Under the pieces are notes generated by a model. It searched no databases, was not told the origin of the DNA, and saw only the letters and a program-made list of their open reading frames with translations. Positions 24,101 to 40,473 of a DNA stretch of 64,000 bases are shown here, piece by piece (the stretch's first letter is position 1; every line of letters begins with the position of its first letter). Source of the DNA: Ephydatia muelleri (lineage: Eukaryota > Porifera > Demospongiae > Spongillida > Spongillidae); contig JABACO010000002.1 in NCBI GenBank assembly GCA_013339895.1, forward strand, positions 4,731,235-4,795,234, read 5' to 3'. Position numbers and translations under genes: made by a program.

Positions 24101-24473
24101 GGAGGGGGAGGGGGGCGGGGGGGGAGGGGGAGGGGGGGCGGGGGGGGAGGGGGAGGGGGGGCGGGGGGGGAGGGGGGGCGGGGGGGGAGGGGGAGGGGAG
24201 GTTTCACATTGATAGGTGCCTTTGGCTTTCAGCGTCCATTGGGATGAGTACTACTCAATAGGGTACTCCGGCACTGGAATCACCCTCCCACCTCACTGCG
24301 CCGCAGCTCCTCGCATCTTGGACCCAGCAAATCCATTCTACAATGTCTACCATGAAGGCTTTTCCTACTCCCAAAATCCATGCAGCGAATGGGAGAAGGT
24401 CGCTGGAAATATTGTAACCCTTGACCTTGAAAAGCAGGACGGAATGCGGATAGGCCCAAACAGGTTCCATTAG
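21191..24473 (+). CDS. 2'-5' oligoadenylate synthetase (OAS), complete spliced gene
   Basis: Six exons join in phase to 285 residues: 21191-21250, 22442-22559, 22779-23029, 23587-23726, 23789-23836, 24233-24473. The enzyme family polymerises ATP into 2'-5'-linked oligoadenylates after activation, usually by double-stranded RNA. The nucleotidyltransferase signature is clear: GGSLGQGT (37-44), D51-L-D53 and D115 (EVDLL) supply the metal-binding triad. VKDLIRKAKMW (144-154) and PKSYLMALLVIAA mark the OAS1 C-terminal domain, and PRILDPANP (232-240) with SEWEKVAG finishes it. It is shorter than vertebrate OAS1, and a small exon between exons 3 and 4 may be missing from my model. Sponge OAS proteins are known, and RNase L, the vertebrate effector, has not been established for sponges. 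The gene lies 1 kb after the kelch/Death gene on the same strand. Its last intron is a G-rich tract. Confidence 0.85.
22263..22289. repeat. Poly-C run in OAS intron 1
   Basis: About 26 consecutive C. One of at least ten long G/C homopolymers in the window. Confidence 0.9.
24006..24200 (+). repeat. Poly-C followed by G-rich quadruplex-prone tract in the last OAS intron
   Basis: A run of about 25 C is followed by the ggtcctaaagactactccgcgtgaaagag spacer and then about 130 bp built from ggggg, gggggg and gggcgg blocks with single A or C breaks. Such runs can form G-quadruplexes in DNA and in the pre-mRNA. The tract ends about 30 bp before the acceptor of the last exon. The inverted partner at 7243-7340 carries a shorter version. 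Confidence 0.85.
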
Positions 24474-25014
24474 TTTTGGCAGGCTTCTCAGCGTCAGCGA
24501 TGTACATATAGGCCAGGATTTGTAGCTACTCTGTAGAGTTTTGTACATGCATGCAGTAATGCATAATATCTCAGTATAGCCTAGATAGACATGACATATG
24601 CATTGACATGACATGATGTATATTTTTTAAAGGATCGGAGCGTCACTTTGTATAACGTTACAACTATGGTAATGCTCATTGGCCGTTTTGTTTCAGGCGG
24701 TGTAATGATGGTCTTATTTGTATAGTGGCATCTGCGTGAGCTAGTTTACTTTCCCGGAAGGTAATGCAGGGGGTACCCTGCCAGACACCTCCTTGGATTT
24801 GCACTGGTCATTTAAGATGTGCAGCCATGGGTATATGTAACGGACCGAACTAGCTACAGCTTGCGCGCCCCGCCGCTAGCGCTGCTCTGCTCACGTTGTT
24901 CCACCTGCTAGCCACTTAATCTCGTCACCAGACCCCCCGCACAGTTCACACCATTATATACACACAGAAAAGCCTACGAAATGTTCCATTCACGAGTTCG
25001 ACACGTTATGACCC
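24474..25014. other. OAS 3' flank, end of the inverted duplication
   Basis: No further exon seen. The sequence matches 6419-6955 in inverted orientation. It contains the gcgcgccccgccgctagcgctgctctgctcacgttg block and ends at ttatgaccc next to a retrotransposon fragment. Confidence 0.6.
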
Positions 25015-25015
25015 T

Positions 25016-25260
25016 TGTGACAGAAATCAACAAAGACATCTCGAAGTCGATTATGTCGTGTGACCACATCTCCACCCTTCTTACATGTAACAGCATGGTG
25101 ACCCAGGAGATCTAATGCTGTGTTAGCACAAAGAGAACAGGAAAGCCCTCTGGAAATATCCAATCCCAGCCACCACCTAATGCCTACACAGAACTCATGG
25201 GGGTCAAGATGTAAACCAAGCTCTACACTATTATTATTATTATTATTATTATTCTATTCT
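25016..25260 (-). mobile_element. R2/NeSL-like LINE internal fragment (D) and ATT tail
   Basis: On the minus strand one frame reads IRWWLGLD, a zinc knuckle (CSLCANTALDLLGHHAVTC), then KKGGDVVTRHNRLRDVF, matching the same region of the long copy (26160-26360). It begins exactly at the OAS duplication edge. An (ATT)n run at about 25227-25250 separates it from fragment B and looks like that fragment's 3' tail. Confidence 0.7.
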
Positions 25261-25585
25261 ATGCTGTATATTAAATAACAACATTACAGGGAATACACAA
25301 AACAAATAAATGCACATCATTATTTACATCCTTATTTCAATATATATATGCACCAGATAATAAAAGGTTTATGGCGGAGGAGCTATCCTAGAAAGGATAG
25401 CTGTGGCATTGGCACACACAAGGTTGAGATTCAGCCGACCATAGATCTCGTGGAGTATGGTGGACTTTGGCCGGCATGTGGAGGTTGCAAGTCTGGAGGC
25501 TACAGAAGAGATGATGGCTGTGGCTTCCTTTCCCCAAGCCCCATAGGTTTCCACTACCATAGGGACACAAACCCAACCTAGTTCT
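25261..25585 (-). mobile_element. R2/NeSL-like LINE 3' fragment (B)
   Basis: The minus-strand frame 25369-25583 begins LGWVCVPMVVETYGAWGK and contains EIYGRLNLNLVCANATA, the C-terminal module of the family. It starts directly against the tail of copy A and ends in the (ATT)n tail at about 25250, so it is a 5'-truncated insertion. Confidence 0.75.
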
Positions 25586-25589
25586 TCTT

Positions 25590-28500
25590 CTTATTATTAT
25601 TATTATTATTGAATACAGTTACAGCAGGATAAATGGACAAACACAATGACATTATTTTAATTATAATAAGGATAAGTAACTTACATTAGATGCCGCTAAC
25701 AAACCTACAGTTCTACTAACCTATCCGGATATTTTCTCTCCCCATGATGGCCCTAGCCACTGACCTCACCAGTGACATGTTGAGGTGGCCATAGATGTCA
25801 CCCAGCATTTTGGGTTTGGGAATGGCCTGGCCGATGGCAAGTAGAGAGGCGAGACGGGAAAAAACACTCTGAGCCTCCATCCCCCAGTTACCGTATGTTT
25901 CTACGGCTAGGGGGATACATGTCCATCCCAACTCCTGGCATCTGGTGGCATTAGCCACATGCTTTCTAAGTTCAGCAGCATAGGCTGCTGCTCCCATAGA
26001 TGTACTGGCATTGTTGAGAGTTACTGGTGTAAGAGGTGAAGCAACAGTAACGTCAAAGGCCGCAGGCTTTCCTCTGTCCCATCCCTGAACAAGGACATCC
26101 GCAGGGCAAGAGTTAACATGGTCCCTAGCTAAGCCATACCCCACTTCAACCCTCACAGAAAGATGGGCCCGGCGACAAAAGTTAGCAAAGATATCCCGCA
26201 AGTGATTGTGCCTTGCAACCACATCACCACCATGTCTGCAGGAGGCTGCATGATGACCTAAAGGGTCAAGGGCACTATCAGGACAATGTGGACACAGGGA
26301 ACCTCCAGAGGTGTCAAGACCCAACCACCATCTAAGTGCTATCTGACATTCATCAGAGTTAAGGTGCAGATCCAGACCAGTAGAAGGGATGACTGAAATC
26401 AAAGAACCCGCATGAGGGGCAGAAACAGAAAGGATCCGAGCCTTACTCACTGGAGAGGAGGAAGATAGCAGTGATTGGAAAGCATGCATATCCAGCTTCT
26501 TAGACAGAGCTCTTTGTGGAGGCAGGTTGACCAGAACCTCCTCGGCTGTGATTGACTCATCAGGGGGAACCTGAGTATTGAAGCAGGTCACAGCCTGAAG
26601 CATGTGTATGTTATCGGCACTACCAAATCCTGATGAAGCAAGGGAAGCTATAAACGCAGCAGAACAGTGCAAAGCAAGGGACCGAAAGCCAAGCCCACCA
26701 AAACTTTGACTGAGTTGTGCTTGCTGCCAATTTGGGTCAGGGACGTCCACTGCAATGCAGGAGGTGAAGCATAGCCTTACCTCCTCATCAAAGAGCTTAA
26801 GATAGTCAGCACAATGGCTTGGAGGAGTGGCTCTGGCTAGATGTACTAACTTCCACACATACGATAAAACCAAAAAGGCCACGTGAAGGTCAACTGTAGA
26901 GACATCCACATAAGGCTTACGCAAGATCTTGGGCATTGCACATTTCTCAGCAATGAAGCGAGAACAGTGGACAAAATCTCCAATTGGGGCCCCTAGGATG
27001 TCCAGGTTGGGAAGGAGAGATGACTTCACCACTGGTGGAAATAGTGAGTTACTACTCCTACTGAAAAGTTCACACTTGGAAAAATTGATGTAAAGCCCCA
27101 AGTGAGGACCATGATCTTCTATGAGGTGCAGAGCACGTATTACTGCAGACCTCTCCCCTGCTAGAACCCTATCATCAAGATACCAAGCTTCCAGAAGCAG
27201 CTGGAGTCATTCATCATCTGCATCAATACTGCAAACAAGCTTATGGAGAACCAAGGCGAACAGCATTGGGCCCAGTGAATCACCTTGCTGGACACCAGTC
27301 TGGGAACTAATCTGGCCCATAGGGTCCCACAATGATGTATGAGATCCATTGCACCACGAGACCCATGGAAGAAGCTCTGGAAAGTAAGTAGCACACTGAT
27401 CCATAACTGCCTGCCTCGATACCATATTGAAGGCATTTGACATGTCCACCTTGAACACTACAAAGTCGCCACTCAACCAGTTTTCTTCAATGCATCTCCT
27501 ACAAGCCACTCCAAATTGTGAGGGCTGAAAGAATGAGGAGATCTTGTCCCTTAGGATGGCACAGATGCATTTCCCCGTCAGCCTACGCAATGTTTTTCCC
27601 ACTGCAATCGGCCTAACATCTGGTGGGTTACCCTCCTTACCTTTGTTCAGTGCAATTAGCCTGTCGCCTGCCAAAAATGTTGCCACTGGCACAGGGACCT
27701 TTCCAGAAGCCATAAGATTCACAATGCCCTTAAGGGAGTCACCAATTGATGTGTGAAGGGGAATAGTGCAGCATCCAAAAGGTGCTGAACAGAGAGTCCT
27801 GAAGAACCAGCTGAGGTACCTTTAGGGAAGGATCTCAAGATCTTCAGTATGTTAAAGGTGGGACCTAGTGTAACAGGCTCAGAGGTAGCATTTGGGGTCA
27901 CTGGAGGTGGACAGGCTGGATGCTTGGCCTGCAACAAGCGCCAGGTTGTGTCACTATTGGGGGCAATGCCACTTGATAATAACATCCGGCAAGCTTTGCC
28001 TGTCAATCCAGAGCGGCCGAGAGAAACTGCAGAATTGATCACTCTTCTGTAATTCTTGCCCACAGTGGCCTACTCTGTGATGCTGTGGTTGTTCTCCCGA
28101 CTTTTTGCCATTGTCCAAAGAGTGGATAGGTCATTATTCAACCACATTTTGCAAAGAGACTCTATTGCTACATGTGGATTGTGGCTTCCTTTGTGCTTCA
28201 AGGAAGGGAGGACACACTTTGGGAGCATGAAGAGCTTCAACCATGCATCTTCAGTATTCTTTAGTAGGACATCTCTTAGAGCAGATGAGACAGCTTTTGC
28301 AAAAGCTGGTCTGGCTTTAGCTGGGATGTACCGCAGAGTTGGGTGGTTCAGTTGGCACACTTCCTCAAAAGTAGGAAGGTTGTGACTGGCATCTGAAGAG
28401 GGGGTTGGAACAGGCTGCTGTAAGGAAACTGGTGTGATGCTCCTCAAGGGACATTGGCGCAGGTGAGAAGCTTGCCGGGAGTTAGAAACCAGCTGGGAAC

Positions 28501-29325
28501 AGCTGGGGCAAACAAATACATTTTGGACCCTCAGCCATTCTGATGGTACACTCCCAGGAAGAGCACCTTTGGCATGGAGGGTCATGTGGTTGTGCCACAT
28601 GGATGGAGCTATCTGTGCAGGGCAACCATCAACAGTGCATTGCTTCCTGCTGGAGGGAATTCCTGAAGAGAAGGTCTGGTGTGTGGTGGAGGAAAGTCCT
28701 GAAGAAGAAGCCTGGTGTGTGGTGGAGGAGAGTCCTGAAGAGGCCTGTGGTGTGGTGGAGGAAAATCCTGGGGTGGGTGGTAATGAGAGCTCGTGATCGA
28801 GGTGCTGTTGGAGGACCCGCGGTAAAATTGGCTGTTCAGGAGATGGAGTCGGGGATGGAGGTTGTCGGGGCGGTGGAGAAGAATGATGCGACGAAGAGCA
28901 CAGCGACAATGCGGGTGGTGAATGCGGCTGACGCGGAGAAATAGAAACTGCAGTCAGCTGCTGCGAAGGCCGCGGTGGATTTGTGGGCAGCTGCTGTGAA
29001 TGTGCAGAAGGCAGCGATGGGGATGCTGTGAATGTGATAATGGAGAAAGAAGTTGCATGCGGTGGTGCGGAGACTAGAGGAGGCAGATCATCAGAATTAG
29101 AAGCTACGGATGTCGGAGAGAGAATTCGAAGTGGTAGCGCCGAGGTACTAGATCATTGCTGGGACGACGTGGTTAAGTTCATGCACTTCCCTTGACGGCA
29201 AGGATAGCAATCCGAGCACGCAATCTTCTTCCTCACGCACGAACAGCCCTTACATACGGCGTTCCTTCCGTTGCATCTACAGCATGGCATATGGTGAAAC
29301 GCTGCTGTTTCTAGCTAGTCTCGTT
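25590..29325 (-). mobile_element. Near-complete R2/NeSL-like non-LTR retrotransposon (copy A)
   Basis: One long minus-strand frame runs from about 29150 to 25716 with only a few breaks. In order it encodes a Pro/Ser-rich start; zinc fingers (CTVDGCPAQI with following H-H, and FVCPSCSQLVSNSRQASHLRQC); reverse transcriptase blocks (DVRPIAVGKTLRRLTGK, FKVDMSNAFNMVSRQ, GVQQGDSLGPMLFALVL, WYLDD); a CCHC knuckle (CPHCPDSALDPLGHHAASC); and a restriction-like endonuclease (PADVLVQGWDRGKPAAFDVTV). Proteins of this type nick a target and copy RNA into it. Lesions: TAG at 28070-28072, a frameshift near 27720, and TGA at 27207-27209 just before WYLDD. The 3' tail is (TTA)n at about 25590-25610 on the plus strand. 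The 5' edge at about 29325 meets sequence shared with 5200-5410. Confidence 0.85.
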
Positions 29326-31040
29326 CCCAGTATTACTATTATTTTGGTATGTATTTCAAGGAGCTTTTAAAACTTGGATGTGTTGAGGACATGATAATGT
29401 ACTTGCCCAGGCAACAGTGGAGCATGTTTTTTTGTTTTATGTTTGGGTAACCTTTGTATTCCTTCAAAATGATGATGAGAATTGTTGATACTAAGAAAGG
29501 TGAAAGTTTATGTACTGGTGAGAAGAAGGGCACAGGTTTGCAGCTCTCTCTCACACAACTCTCTCTATCACACACACATGTATGCACACACAAATCTAGG
29601 TCCAATCCAGTTGACATTCTGTGACCAAGTCAGGCTCAAAGACCTTGCAGACGCACAGTTTCTGAGGTATAGCATAAACATTAAATAGTTCAACGGTGTC
29701 AAATCCCCTACAAAACCTAAGGAGGGGGTTCTGTATGAAATGTGCACGGTAGCTCATGAAACAAAAGTAGAGTACCTGCACGCTTGTTACATGCATATGT
29801 TTATGAATTCAAAAGGAGTCAGTTTGGTGGCTTTTAGTATGCTGGTTTGATAAGTTAATAGTACATGTTCATCCCAGTCATCTTGCATGCTACTGATTAA
29901 ACCATTCAGTTAAGTCATTTGTCTGCAGGTGGTACGCTGAAGAAACTTCATAATGAGTTTGAGTAAGATGAAAGAGCTCCTCTTTAACTTTATTAACAAA
30001 TTCTCCAAAATGATAAGTTCATAGCATCCAATTCTAAAACATATAATACCGGGTGTCCACGAAAGAACGCAATGCTTTTGAACGGGAATAACATTTGATA
30101 GATTGCGTTCTTTCGTGACACCCGGTATAATAACCTGCATTGATCCATGCATGTGTATGCAACCAATTCAAATCTTCCATGTATTAATTATTTACATACC
30201 TGCATGCAGAAAGTTTCGAACAAGAAAAGTGCTACACTTGCTGCAGTCTTACTAACCATATCGAGAAATTGGCGGTCAAAAGGATTACGCGGTATTCGGT
30301 CATTGCGTAATTCAATGTCCATAGAAAATGTATGGACGCATTCAGAAAACTGCAGCTAACTGCAGAAAAAAAAACAAATATTGACTAGCTGCTCTCGGAT
30401 TTGCAATGTGGGGACTAGTTGACATATTTTGTGTAGTTTTTCGGAACTTAAGTACCTATATCCGCACTTCCACATTAGTTATGCAAGGTTTCCAATGTCC
30501 ATTCATTTTTTCTCATTTCCTTATTCAGTCATCAATAGTTTCCAAACCAAATGATATTTTCCTTACCTGCTCACGGATTACATGAGAGTAATCAATGAAC
30601 TTATTTATCATTATTTTTTCAGAGCTTAGGGCATTCAAATCGCACTTCCCTTGAATGGTTAGTGAGATACACCCCACATTCAATGTGCTTACCACGATCA
30701 TCACGTGCCACTCTATCGTCAGTCAGCCGTGCCCAGACCTGGTTGTTTTTTGATGTTGTTATTTATGACCAATATGTACTGACTTAGCATGACCCCTTGT
30801 AAGAGTGGGCACTAATTGGGATTATATGTTGCAAAGACGGAGGTGGCGATTACACAGAGGAGTTTGCCACTTATAGAACACAGGAGTGCCTGGGCATGAC
30901 AACCAACCAGTCTTCTTACGGAAGCATCTTGCAAGTCTCAGAGTCCTAGGTTAGCATGAATGTGACACGTACATGATTACAGTAGCTACGTCCGTAATAT
31001 GCTAAAATGGTTGTGTAACTGTACTATAACGGATCGTTAG
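29326..31040. other. Dispersed repeat, then no supported gene
   Basis: 29338-29690 matches, inverted, both 5200-5410 and the region around 985-1030. From 29700 to 31040 I see AT-rich DNA with short frames only, apart from the 81-bp palindrome at 30047-30127. Confidence 0.5.
30047..30127. mobile_element. 81-bp palindromic MITE
   Basis: Termini taccgggtgtcc and gacacccggta with paired cacgaaagaacgcaat / attgcgttctttcgtg arms. Flanking TA dinucleotides would fit a TA target. Confidence 0.7.
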
Positions 31041-31044
31041 TACA

Positions 31045-31306
31045 TATAAGCATGCAGGCCCGTAGCCAGGAAGTTAGGCCGGGGGGGAGGGGGGGGATTA
31101 ATACTTCTGAAAGCATTTATCCGGAGGCCCAAATACGAGAGCGGTGGGGGGAGGGAAGTCCAGGTTCCCTCGCGTTTAGCGGGCCAATTACGAAAAGAGA
31201 GACACCTTCGGGCCTAATGCATTTTTATAAGTACCATAACTAGAAGAGGCGGAAGTCAAGCATCGAACCGGCAAGGGGGGGGGGGGATCCCCCCTGGCTG
31301 TGGGCC
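31045..31306. mobile_element. hAT-like non-autonomous element
   Basis: Imperfect inverted ends caggcccgtagccagg and ccctggctgtgggcctg enclose about 260 bp with G-rich and C-rich inner flanks. The right half plus its 3' flank is repeated at about 31510-31890. Confidence 0.65.
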
Positions 31307-31890
31307 TGATAATAGCTTACACATATAGATCTCTAAATGTATGGTAACGTCTGGTACAGACGGTGGAAGCATCAAATGTATAATAGCAGTCATACAGTCA
31401 TACACTGGCGGTACACACGTTATTGACCTTTCCCATTGAAAAGTAATGCCTTATTAAAGATTCCACACACTTTTAACTTTGCAACAGTTAGTCCGACTTT
31501 AAGTTGAGGTGGGGGGGGAGGTAAGTCCGTCAGGTCCCCCTCGCGTTTAGCGGGTCAAATACGAAAAGAGAGACACCTTCGGGCCTAATGCATTTTAATA
31601 AGTTCCATAACTAGAAGGGGGTGGGGGGATCCCCTCCCCCCCCCCCCCCCCCCCCCCCCCCGGCTATGGGCCTGATAAGAGCTTACACATAGTGAGGTAA
31701 CGTCATAGATCTCTAAACTATCTACATGTATGGTAAAGTCTGGTACAAACGGTGGAAGCATCAAATGTACAATAGCAGTCATACACTGGCAGTACGCACT
31801 TTATTGAGCTATCCTATTGAAAAGTAATGCCTTATTAAACATTCCACACTTTTAACTTTGCAACAGTTAGTCCGACTTTAAGTTGAGGTG
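31140..31890. repeat. Tandem duplication, unit about 370 bp
   Basis: The run from gaagtccaggt...cgcgtttagcggg through gatctctaaa, ggtggaagcatcaaatgta and gcaacagttagtccgacttt occurs twice in direct orientation (about 31150-31510 and 31520-31890). The second unit carries a longer poly-C (about 31635-31661). Confidence 0.75.
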
Positions 31891-31982
31891 CATAAGATTT
31901 GTGTCAACTATAGCATTTGAAAACTACCATGTTTTCTCTGCCCCATATGTGTATGTACATGCATGTACATGTACATGTGTAT

Positions 31983-32535
31983 GGGACAGTTTCCACGAAA
32001 CGGCCCATCGCATATAATACATGACTGTATAAAATGTTATAAAAATTCTTTGTGTTTGATTCATTATAACTTCCGAATGATTAACGCTATCGACTTCCTA
32101 TTTTCAACACTTCATACATTTTGGGGCCTTGCACTTGCTCTGTGCAAGTATCGCAACGTCCAATACTCCACCGGGTTCAAACCTACCATAACTTTAAGTA
32201 GGAGTAATCAAATCGCTTCAAATTCAGTTAAATAGAGAGGTGCACATTTTCCCGCTTGATATGGCGGGACACAGTTTGCCGCGATAGGTACAGGAACCTC
32301 TGTACCCACAAACCGAATTTTAAAAGTAATTTGATTATAGGAGAACCGAAAGGTATTTGGCGGGTTTGAACCTAGTGGGGTATCATACATTACAATGCCC
32401 CAAAACGTATTTCACCATACAGAAATGGTGTAGTATGAAGTGTTGAGAATAAGAAGTCAATAGCCTTAACCGTTTGGAAGTTATTGCAATTCAAACGCAA
32501 GGAAATTTTGAGAGGTATTTTTGTGGAAACTGTCC
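31983..32535. mobile_element. Foldback element related to 15802-16621
   Basis: Termini gggacagtttccacgaaa and gtggaaactgtcc. The arms include ataacttccgaatgattaacgctatcgacttcc and its complement, clearly the same family as the kelch-intron foldback but shorter and more diverged. Confidence 0.75.
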
Positions 32536-33060
32536 AATATGTGTGTGTCATACATGTGTTTTATGTACATGTATATATGTGAAAATTCTATGTTCTTGAC
32601 CTTCATGTCTTCTCAGCCTTGTAGAGACTCACTGAAGGAAGAACCATGTGTGTAGCTATGTTGGTGATTCAGTGTCAGCTCTCTTGAACTATTCGGCATG
32701 CTCCTGCCTGAAAGAGTGCTGCAAGATGTAAAATAGGTCGCAGTCAAGTTGAACTTTGATTTAGGAGTATTGGAGTTAATGATACATTAGTGTGTGCTTA
32801 ATTGTAGTCATTTCAGTACTTCACCACAGGCCTATTGCTTTCTGGCCACTTAATTATATGTAAGCTTTTGTTTTAAGTAATGAATTGCTTCTGAAGGTGA
32901 TAAAAAGATCTTGTTATGACTGATGTTTGTTTTATGGGACACAAATATAAGGTATAATCTCCCTGTCTGAAGTAATATCTGTGGATGCTATCACAGCCTC
33001 ACCCGTCCACCAAAGGTACTGTCAAAGAAACTAGAGGACCCAGTTCTCATTGTTGTTGAA
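32536..33060. other. No gene seen
   Basis: AT-rich, no exon or repeat I can support. Confidence 0.5.
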
Positions 33061-33061
33061 A

Positions 33062-33305
33062 GCATCATCACCTGCTGACAAGGCTCAGCTGCTCTCTGTG
33101 TCAGCACCTCATGCTGCATCCTGGCTACTGGTCACACCTCCTAGTCTTGACCTGAACTTTGAACCCAATGAACTGTAATTCTCCATCCAATGGTGGCTAG
33201 GTATGGACACGGCTAGAGGCTCCTCATGTTCTTTGTGCCCTGGCGCTACTACCTGTAAACAGGGTGGTGATATTGTCCAGTGCCCAGCCATTGAATCACA
33301 TATAT
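33062..33305 (+). mobile_element. R2/NeSL-like LINE internal fragment (E), plus strand
   Basis: The plus-strand frame reads SSPADKAQLLSVSAPHAASW, then SLDLNFEPNEL, a stop, SIQWWLGMDTARGSSCSLC and KQGGDIVQCPA. This is the region before and at the zinc knuckle of copy A, with the knuckle damaged. It is in the opposite orientation to copies A to D. Confidence 0.7.
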
Positions 33306-37625
<4,320 letters not shown>

Positions 37626-37689
37626 GTATTGGACAGGGCAGGGATTTACCGCTCCCACCCCCTATCCACCCCCTGGTTTGCCCCTAATT

Positions 37690-38020
37690 TGAATAACCCA
37701 GGGAGAAGGCCAACAGTATACCATCCACACTCAACAAGGCCAACAGAATAGGCCGAGAAGGCCAACAGTATAGGGAGAAGGCCAACAGTATAAGGCCAAC
37801 TTTATAAAGACATAGCGAACAGTATAGGGAGAAGACCAGCAGTACAGGGAGAAGGCCACCAGTCTAACAATAAAGGAAGAAGACCAACAGTATAAGGAGA
37901 CGGGCAATTAACGGTTCGGGAGTAAAGGGAGAAGGCTACCACTGGTTACAGTACAAGGAGATGTGCACAATTATTGAGAGATGGCCAACTGTACTAGTAT
38001 AGGGAGAAGGCCATATCTAC
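37690..38020. repeat. Degenerate minisatellite (agggagaaggccaacagtat)
   Basis: About a dozen diverged copies of a roughly 20-bp phrase, with variable spacing and occasional truncation. It is purine-rich and not coding. Confidence 0.85.
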
Positions 38021-39108
38021 TTCTTCCAAGATATGCACATAGGGCCGAACACTACCCACTGCCGAACATACCCTACGCTACTAAATGCACATAGTATACT
38101 CACCATAACACCTGCGTCTCAGAGGATGAAAGCATGAATAGTTCGATCCCTGCATGCATCATTGTGCCTAATTGATGCGCTCCACATCTCCAGTGCAAGT
38201 GACGCACAATAGCCGATAAGTTAATTTTAATTTGCGTATCGGTTCAACTATAATTGTATTTCAAATTGTATTGATAGTTACGTTACAGACATTAAAGTTT
38301 ATATCGTTAGCTAGCCGCGCCGACAGAATTTAAATAATTATAACTTTATTCTAAGATGACGCAAGGTATTACGTAATGATACTTCGTTTATGAATAAATT
38401 ATGCGCGGTAGAAATTAAATTTTGGTCTTGATTATAGTTTACGAATGGTTTATGGTATAATCTTATAAAGCACAGATATTCACAATCAGTCTGATTTATC
38501 GTAAATTATAAACGTGTTTGAAATTCAATTTGAAAAAAAAAAGCAAGATGACCGCCTATGTATGGCCATTTCTCCATATGCTGGGAGGTGAGGGTGGGAG
38601 GAGGGGTGGAAGTGAGGACAACCATTAAAACCCTCTCTTCTCTATCATGACTATCGGTGTTGAGATTTAGATTTCTACATGAAGTCACCAACCTGGTACC
38701 AAACATTATAGGTGATCATATACTGTCGCAGTGTTGTACAAATATTCTAGTGTCTTCATATATGTTTTTCCGAAAAGAAGACTGGATATTTTTTTGAATG
38801 GTTTTATCTCTGCCTAAGTGGCTTAATTCCTACATGTACATACAGGCATACAATTACCATAATAAATATACTACCTTTAATCCCAGGACGAGAATGCTGC
38901 TTATTTCGATTTCGGTTCTAACACAAATCTTCCGGGCTTCCACAGTCGAACTTGCATTTGCGCCTTATAGATTGGCCTTATCTCCCCTTCGAAATGTCCT
39001 TAGGATTTCATTGGCAGATAATCCTCGACAATACTGAATTCATCCTCAGTTATCCATGCGAGCTTGCTTTCTCACTTAAACAGGTACACGTGACTTATGG
39101 TTTCGCAT

Positions 39109-39152
<44 letters not shown>

Positions 39153-39898
39153 TATTAGGAGTCATTTACACCTTAGGCGTTAATGACCGGGGGAGTGCCT
39201 AGGAGCCTCTGATATAACGTCACCGAAACCATATGCACGATTGAAATAAAGTAGCAAACGTATATCAACGCACAATACTGGCGTTGCTAAGCAGCGACAT
39301 TATGTTGCCAGCTCGTGAGGACAAGTCTTGACGATATTCAGAGCGATCGTTTTAATAGTAAAACTATTGTCATCTGATAAAATTAAAGGTATTCCAAACT
39401 TGTGGCGTGTCTCATTATTAAAGCACCACTCGCGTTACATACCGTTCAAGCACAGAATGAAATACTAAATGCAATCCCAAAACCGACACGTACTCGCAGC
39501 TTCTCCGTGGCGCTCGCATGCATGTGTAATTGGAGACAACGTACCACGCATGCGCGCCTCATGAACCGGTTGCATCAGCAGCTCTAAGGTCGTCTTCTCA
39601 TTAAGTCACCGTCATCAGTGAACGTCACGTGCATGGTTTTCTGGAATTCGCAAAACTGAGCTAAACAGTGGAGGGCCGGTGGTCGATTGAAGATTTAAAT
39701 AAATAACGGACCAGTGGTATGATAGAGAAGAGAGCGTTTTAATGGTCGCAAGCTCCCTCCTCACTTCCACCCCTCCCCCCACCCTCACCTCCCAGTTAGT
39801 ACTGAATAACGCTTCAACGACTTTGTTGGTATTGCGCGTAACGGACACTTAGCGTTGATTGATATGCAATACATGAATAGATTGTTCCTCAGAGTACT
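38021..39898. other. No supported gene; small inverted repeat and poly-G
   Basis: A ggaggtgagggtgggaggaggggtggaagtgagga block at about 38580-38655 recurs inverted at about 39710-39800, so the DNA between them could be a foldback or an inversion. A run of about 40 G is at 39110-39149. The plus frames at 38880-39037 and 39402-39587 have no recognisable domain. Confidence 0.5.
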
Positions 39899-40143
39899 TA
39901 ATTAGATTTGAAAACACAATTTGTATTTGCCTAGTGACTGCATATCCATAAATTTATATTCCAGTGTCCCATCTATGTCCCATCCATCATCCTCTTCTTG
40001 TGACAGTCCATGCCTTATGTATCCTTGTATATTATATGAGCAACAATGAAAGAAATCACAAAATGTATAAGAACATAAATGTTCTCTTCAATTGCAAACA
40101 TCTAGTACATACAGCCAGCACATATACATAGCACACAAAACAT

Positions 40144-40465
<322 letters not shown>

Positions 40466-40473
40466 ATTTTGCT

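Noticed and set aside
24052-24261. Gly/Arg-rich protein in the G-rich tract
   Set aside because: It is intron sequence of OAS and low complexity.
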